Made by a program: the position numbers and the translations under genes. 7,287 bases of DNA. Source: Candidatus Omnitrophota bacterium (GTDB lineage: Bacteria > Omnitrophota > Gorgyraeia > JACOVV01). Location: positions 1 to 7,287 of the forward strand of contig JAHFFC010000040.1 in assembly GCA_023248175.1 (NCBI GenBank), written 5' to 3'. Shown piece by piece: positions 4,920-7,287 of this stretch. Position 1 is the stretch's first letter; each line of letters starts with the position of its first letter. Below the pieces are notes generated by a model. That model ran no database searches. It saw nothing but the letters and a program-made list of their open reading frames with translations, and was not told the origin of the DNA.

Positions 4920-6148
4920 GTTGTATACCCCGCATTAATTTTCACATACTCTGCTGAAAGATCCGTCGTCCAAACCCGAGCGATGGACCTCCCTTCTCCC
5001 AGGTCTACCCCGATTTGAATCTCCGGGTTGCGCAGGATTTGCTTTAATTCCTCACGACTATGCTCCACCGGTTCCCCTTTTAGAAATACAAGAATAGTTC
5101 CAATCGTTATCTCAACCCGGTTCATTCGCACACCGACTCCGCTGGATCCAATGCAGGCGGCGATCCTTCCCCAATTGGGATCCGCGCCGTGCAGCATCGT
5201 CTTTACCAGCAGAGAATTCGCGATTCGATGAGCCACTTCTTTGGCATCTCCTCTATTTTTGGCGCTGGTGACATTGATCTCGACAAACTTTGTCGCCCCT
5301 TCTCCATCCCGCACCATCATCTTTGCCAACTCTTCCATTACCTGCCCTAATCCGGCCGCGAATTTTTGATAAGCGGCGCTTCCGGATTGAATGGCCGGAT
5401 TTCCGGCTTTCCCGTTGGCCATAACCAGAACCATGTCGTTAGTGCTCATTTCTCCGTCAATCGTGATCGCGTTGAAAGTCGTCTCCGTTACTTGGCTGAG
5501 AGCTCTCTGCAGAGCCGGCCTGGCTATTTTCGCATCGGTTGTGATGAAGCAGAGCATCGTTGCCATTTCGGGGGCAATCATGCCGGCCCCCTTGGCAATT
5601 CCCCCTAAAGAAATTTCCTGGCCTCCAACCGAGAACTGAATCGCCGTTTCCTTTACTATATGATCGGTAGTTAAAATAGCCTCGGCCGCCGAACGGCTCC
5701 CTTGAGAGCTCAAATTTCTGACGATGGCCTCAATCCCTTGAGTCACTGTTTTCATAGGGAGCGGCCGCCCAATGACACCGGTGGAGGCAACCAACACTTC
5801 CCGCGGTTGAATCCCCAATAAACCGGCACACTCAGACGCCATCTGACGAGCATCCGCAAACCCCTTCTTTCCTGTGGCGCAATTGGCGTTGCCGCTATTG
5901 GCGATAATCGCTCTGGCCGCGTCGGATCGAATATGTTCTTTGGTAACAAGGACCGGCGCCGCCTGAAGCTGGTTTCGTGTAAAAACAGCGGCGGCAACCG
6001 CCGGAACTTCTGAATAAATCAGCGCCAAATCTTTCCTTTTTTTCTTGATGCCGCAGGCAATCCCCGCCGCCTGAAATCCTTTGGCGGCCGTGACCCCCGT
6101 TTTCTTCCTGAACGCTGAACGCTGAACGCTGTCCGCTGTATCTTTCAT
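4916..6148 (-). CDS. argJ: Bifunctional glutamate/ornithine acetyltransferase
   Basis: ArgJ moves the acetyl group from N-acetylornithine to glutamate, closing the cyclic pathway; many members also use acetyl-CoA to start it. No separate argA is seen, so bifunctionality is likely but not shown. The precursor cleaves itself at an Ala-Thr bond into alpha and beta chains; the site is A196-T197 in PEMATML, with T197 the nucleophile. STGVIG at 122-127 supplies the oxyanion-hole region, and HGADPNWGRI and a terminal VKINAGYTT match the family. ATG 6148 was chosen (410 residues) because it overlaps the argC stop as ATGA and has AGGG 8 nt upstream; a longer frame to 6187 would overlap argC by 43 nt and lacks a ribosome site. 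Residues 4-13 (TADSVQRSAF) are encoded by a heptamer repeat, with no possible start codon between it and the conserved GVTAAKGFQAAGI. The stop is also repeat sequence. Confidence 0.96.
   Translation of the reverse strand: MKDTADSVQRSAFRKKTGVTAAKGFQAAGIACGIKKKRKDLALIYSEVPAVAAAVFTRNQLQAAPVLVTKEHIRSDAARAIIANSGNANCATGKKGFADARQMASECAGLLGIQPREVLVASTGVIGRPLPMKTVTQGIEAIVRNLSSQGSRSAAEAILTTDHIVKETAIQFSVGGQEISLGGIAKGAGMIAPEMATMLCFITTDAKIARPALQRALSQVTETTFNAITIDGEMSTNDMVLVMANGKAGNPAIQSGSAAYQKFAAGLGQVMEELAKMMVRDGEGATKFVEINVTSAKNRGDAKEVAHRIANSLLVKTMLHGADPNWGRIAACIGSSGVGVRMNRVEITIGTILVFLKGEPVEHSREELKQILRNPEIQIGVDLGEGRSIARVWTTDLSAEYVKINAGYTT
6108..6140. repeat. Heptamer repeat array inside the 5' end of argJ
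   Basis: The plus strand shows consecutive 7-bp units of AACGCTG (three copies) then TCCGCTG and a partial unit, the same family as at 4858-4919 and 1804-1845 but without an inverted arm. It lies in the open orientation for argJ, starting 3 codons after ATG and encoding residues 4-13. Because the period is 7, the sense strand reads as the repeating heptapeptide QRSAFSV in any frame with no stops. Confidence 0.88.
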
Positions 6149-7179
6149 GGCAACAGCCCTAACTTTTCGTCCCATCCGTGCATACAATTCAAATTTTGAA
6201 CCGCCTGACCCGCCGCCCCTTTCACTAAGTTATCAATCGCCGAAATGACAATCGCCACCTTCCGCTCCGCGTCAATGGTAATGCCGATATCACAGAAATT
6301 AGTTCTAACAACGTGAGCTAATTCCGGCCAGCTCCCTGCCGGATGAATTCTGACAAAAGGGTCATTCTGATAGAACAACTGATAGAGAGCAATCGCCTCA
6401 TTCGTTTCCATTCTTTCTTTCAACCCTACATAGCAGGTGGTTAAAATTCCACGATCTGTCGGCAATAGATAAGGAGTAAAAATAACATCCACCTCTTCCT
6501 GAGCCAACTCGCTCAGTTCCTGTTCTATTTCCGGCGAATGCTGATGGGCATTGACCTTGTAGGCCTTTAAATTCCCGTGGATTTCCGGAAAGTGAAGAAA
6601 CGAAGAAGGTTTTTTCCCGGCCCCTGTCGCCCCTGATTTAGCGTCAATGATGACCGAATGAGTCGTGGCTAATTTTTTATTAAACAGCGGCGCCAGCGCC
6701 AGAATTGCCCCGGTGGGGTAACAACCGGGGTTCGCCACTAACTCAACTCCCTCAATTTTAGCGTGGTTCAGCTCGGTCAAACCATAGACCGCCTTCTCCA
6801 GATAATCGGGATGGTTGTGAGGAGCGTGGTACCATTTCTCATAGAGAGACGGATCTTTCAGCCGGAAATCCGCCGAAAGATCAATGACCTTCTTTCCCGC
6901 TTCTACGATGGCCACCGCGATATCCTGAGAAACGGTATGAGGCAACGCCAGAAAAACCACATCTACCAGCGGAAGAATCCTTTCCACATCTAAAGTGAAG
7001 CAGTCCAGAGAGAGTCTCCCAGCGAGCCGGGGTAATAGTTTACCGATCGGTTCTTCTTTCTCCAGGTTCGCTGAAGCCGTAACCGCGGTGATCTTCACCT
7101 GGGGATGAGCCAGAAGAATCTCTATGAGTTCTTCCCCGACGTATCCTGTTGCCCCCAGAATTCCAACTCTGACCAGCAT
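6145..7179 (-). CDS. argC: N-acetyl-gamma-glutamyl-phosphate reductase
   Basis: ArgC reduces N-acetylglutamyl phosphate with NADPH to the semialdehyde, the third step of the pathway. The 344-residue length is normal. A Rossmann nucleotide-binding motif, GILGATGYVGEEL, opens the protein at residues 6-18. The catalytic cysteine C153 lies in ANPGCYPTGA, which is diagnostic for this family and separates it from aspartate semialdehyde dehydrogenase. KVNAHQHSPEIEQ contains the likely catalytic histidine region, and GAAGQAVQN near the C-terminus completes the set. ATG 7179 has a good Shine-Dalgarno, GAGGAG, 8 nt upstream. The stop overlaps the argJ start by 4 bp (ATGA), so both are probably translated together. 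It is the first arg gene of the cluster; the leader to the right holds a repeat and a possible short ORF but no promoter I can defend. Confidence 0.98.
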   Translation of the reverse strand: MLVRVGILGATGYVGEELIEILLAHPQVKITAVTASANLEKEEPIGKLLPRLAGRLSLDCFTLDVERILPLVDVVFLALPHTVSQDIAVAIVEAGKKVIDLSADFRLKDPSLYEKWYHAPHNHPDYLEKAVYGLTELNHAKIEGVELVANPGCYPTGAILALAPLFNKKLATTHSVIIDAKSGATGAGKKPSSFLHFPEIHGNLKAYKVNAHQHSPEIEQELSELAQEEVDVIFTPYLLPTDRGILTTCYVGLKERMETNEAIALYQLFYQNDPFVRIHPAGSWPELAHVVRTNFCDIGITIDAERKVAIVISAIDNLVKGAAGQAVQNLNCMHGWDEKLGLLP

Positions 7180-7184
7180 AATGT

Positions 7185-7235
7185 TTACTCCTCGATATTT
7201 AAACGCAACTCAATGAAGTCTCCCCGCAGCATCAT
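7185..7235 (-). other. Possible 16-codon ORF just upstream of argC
   Basis: ATG 7235 opens MMLRGDFIELRLNIEE, ending with TAA at 7187-7185, 5 nt before argC. GGAG at 7247-7244 lies 8 nt before the ATG, but inside a GC-rich repeat. The last codons GAG GAG are at the same time the argC Shine-Dalgarno, a common arrangement for coupled genes. It could be a leader peptide, a remnant of an upstream gene cut by the repeat (an in-frame TGA is at 7280-7278), or chance. Confidence 0.2.
7188..7193 (-). promoter_or_regulatory. argC Shine-Dalgarno
   Basis: GAGGAG on the minus strand ends 8 nt before the argC ATG, the best ribosome binding site among the arg genes, and it supports the start at 7179. Confidence 0.75.
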
Positions 7236-7287
7236 GCCTGAGGCTCCGCCTGAGGCGGATCTGCCTCTGGCAGAAGATCAGCCTTCG
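7236..7287. repeat. Cluster of GC-rich small palindromes upstream of argC
   Basis: Three mini-palindromes follow one another: GCCTGAGGC (7236-7244), CCGCCTGAGGCGG (7246-7258; 5-bp stem, 3-nt loop) and CTGCCTCTGGCAG (7261-7273; 5-bp stem, 3-nt loop). The element may continue past the window edge. It has the look of a dispersed repeat and not of a terminator, as no T-run follows in either direction. The three copies share a G-C-C-T-C/T-x-G-G-C core. Confidence 0.7.

Noticed and set aside
4507..4938. 143-codon open frame on the plus strand, opposite argB and the argJ/argB repeat
   Set aside because: It is antisense to the clearly functional argB, has no family resemblance, and its tail is only the heptamer repeat read in the open direction.
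6145..6187. Longer argJ start at 6187 (or 6175)
   Set aside because: No ribosome binding site is seen before either ATG, and the ATGA overlap at 6148 fits the operon style (also argD/argF).
7180..7235. ARG box or promoter upstream of argC
   Set aside because: AT-rich stretches (TTTAAATAT) are present but no spaced -35/-10 pair and no palindromic operator of the ArgR type could be matched with confidence.

Overview
The window holds a compact arginine-biosynthesis cluster, all on the minus strand and read from right to left: argC, argJ, argB, argD, argF, argG. It is followed by a PIN-domain protein and the first 38 codons of a small antitoxin-like protein that runs off the left edge. Together the enzymes cover glutamate to argininosuccinate by the cyclic (ArgJ) acetyl pathway. 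ArgJ transfers acetyl from acetylornithine to glutamate, ArgB phosphorylates N-acetylglutamate, ArgC reduces it, ArgD transaminates it, ArgF carbamoylates ornithine and ArgG adds aspartate. The last enzyme, argininosuccinate lyase (argH), is not in the window. The place after argG where it often sits is taken by the PIN/antitoxin-like pair.

Layout: 7287-7180 is the argC leader, with GC-rich small palindromes and a possible 16-codon ORF. argC and argJ overlap by 4 bp (ATGA). argJ and argB are separated by a 62-bp palindromic repeat. argB and argD are separated by a tandem heptamer tract and a small hairpin. argD and argF overlap by 4 bp (ATGA). argF and argG are joined by another palindromic copy of the argJ/argB repeat. 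argG and the PIN gene are 14 nt apart. No stretch above 300 bases lacks a gene, and I saw no RNA gene, IS element, CRISPR array or convincing intrinsic terminator.

The unusual content is at the gene junctions, not in the enzymes. A 7-bp unit (TTCAGCG/CGCTGAA and variants) occurs as short arrays at three junctions. Two of these arrays are built into proteins: residues 4-13 of ArgJ and the last ten residues of ArgF are translated repeat. In three genes (argJ, argB, argF) the stop codon lies inside repeat sequence. A second, unrelated heptamer tract (TAGGAGA-like) ends argB. It feeds into a small leader ORF and a hairpin that could mask the argD ribosome binding site.

Organism: a bacterium of moderate GC. 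Repeat-encoded peptide tails such as SVQRSAF, GC-rich CCGCCTCAGGCGG palindromes and this gene content resemble, from memory, genomes of uncultured candidate phyla such as Omnitrophota. That is an inference with low to moderate confidence; the window has no phylogenetic marker that settles it.
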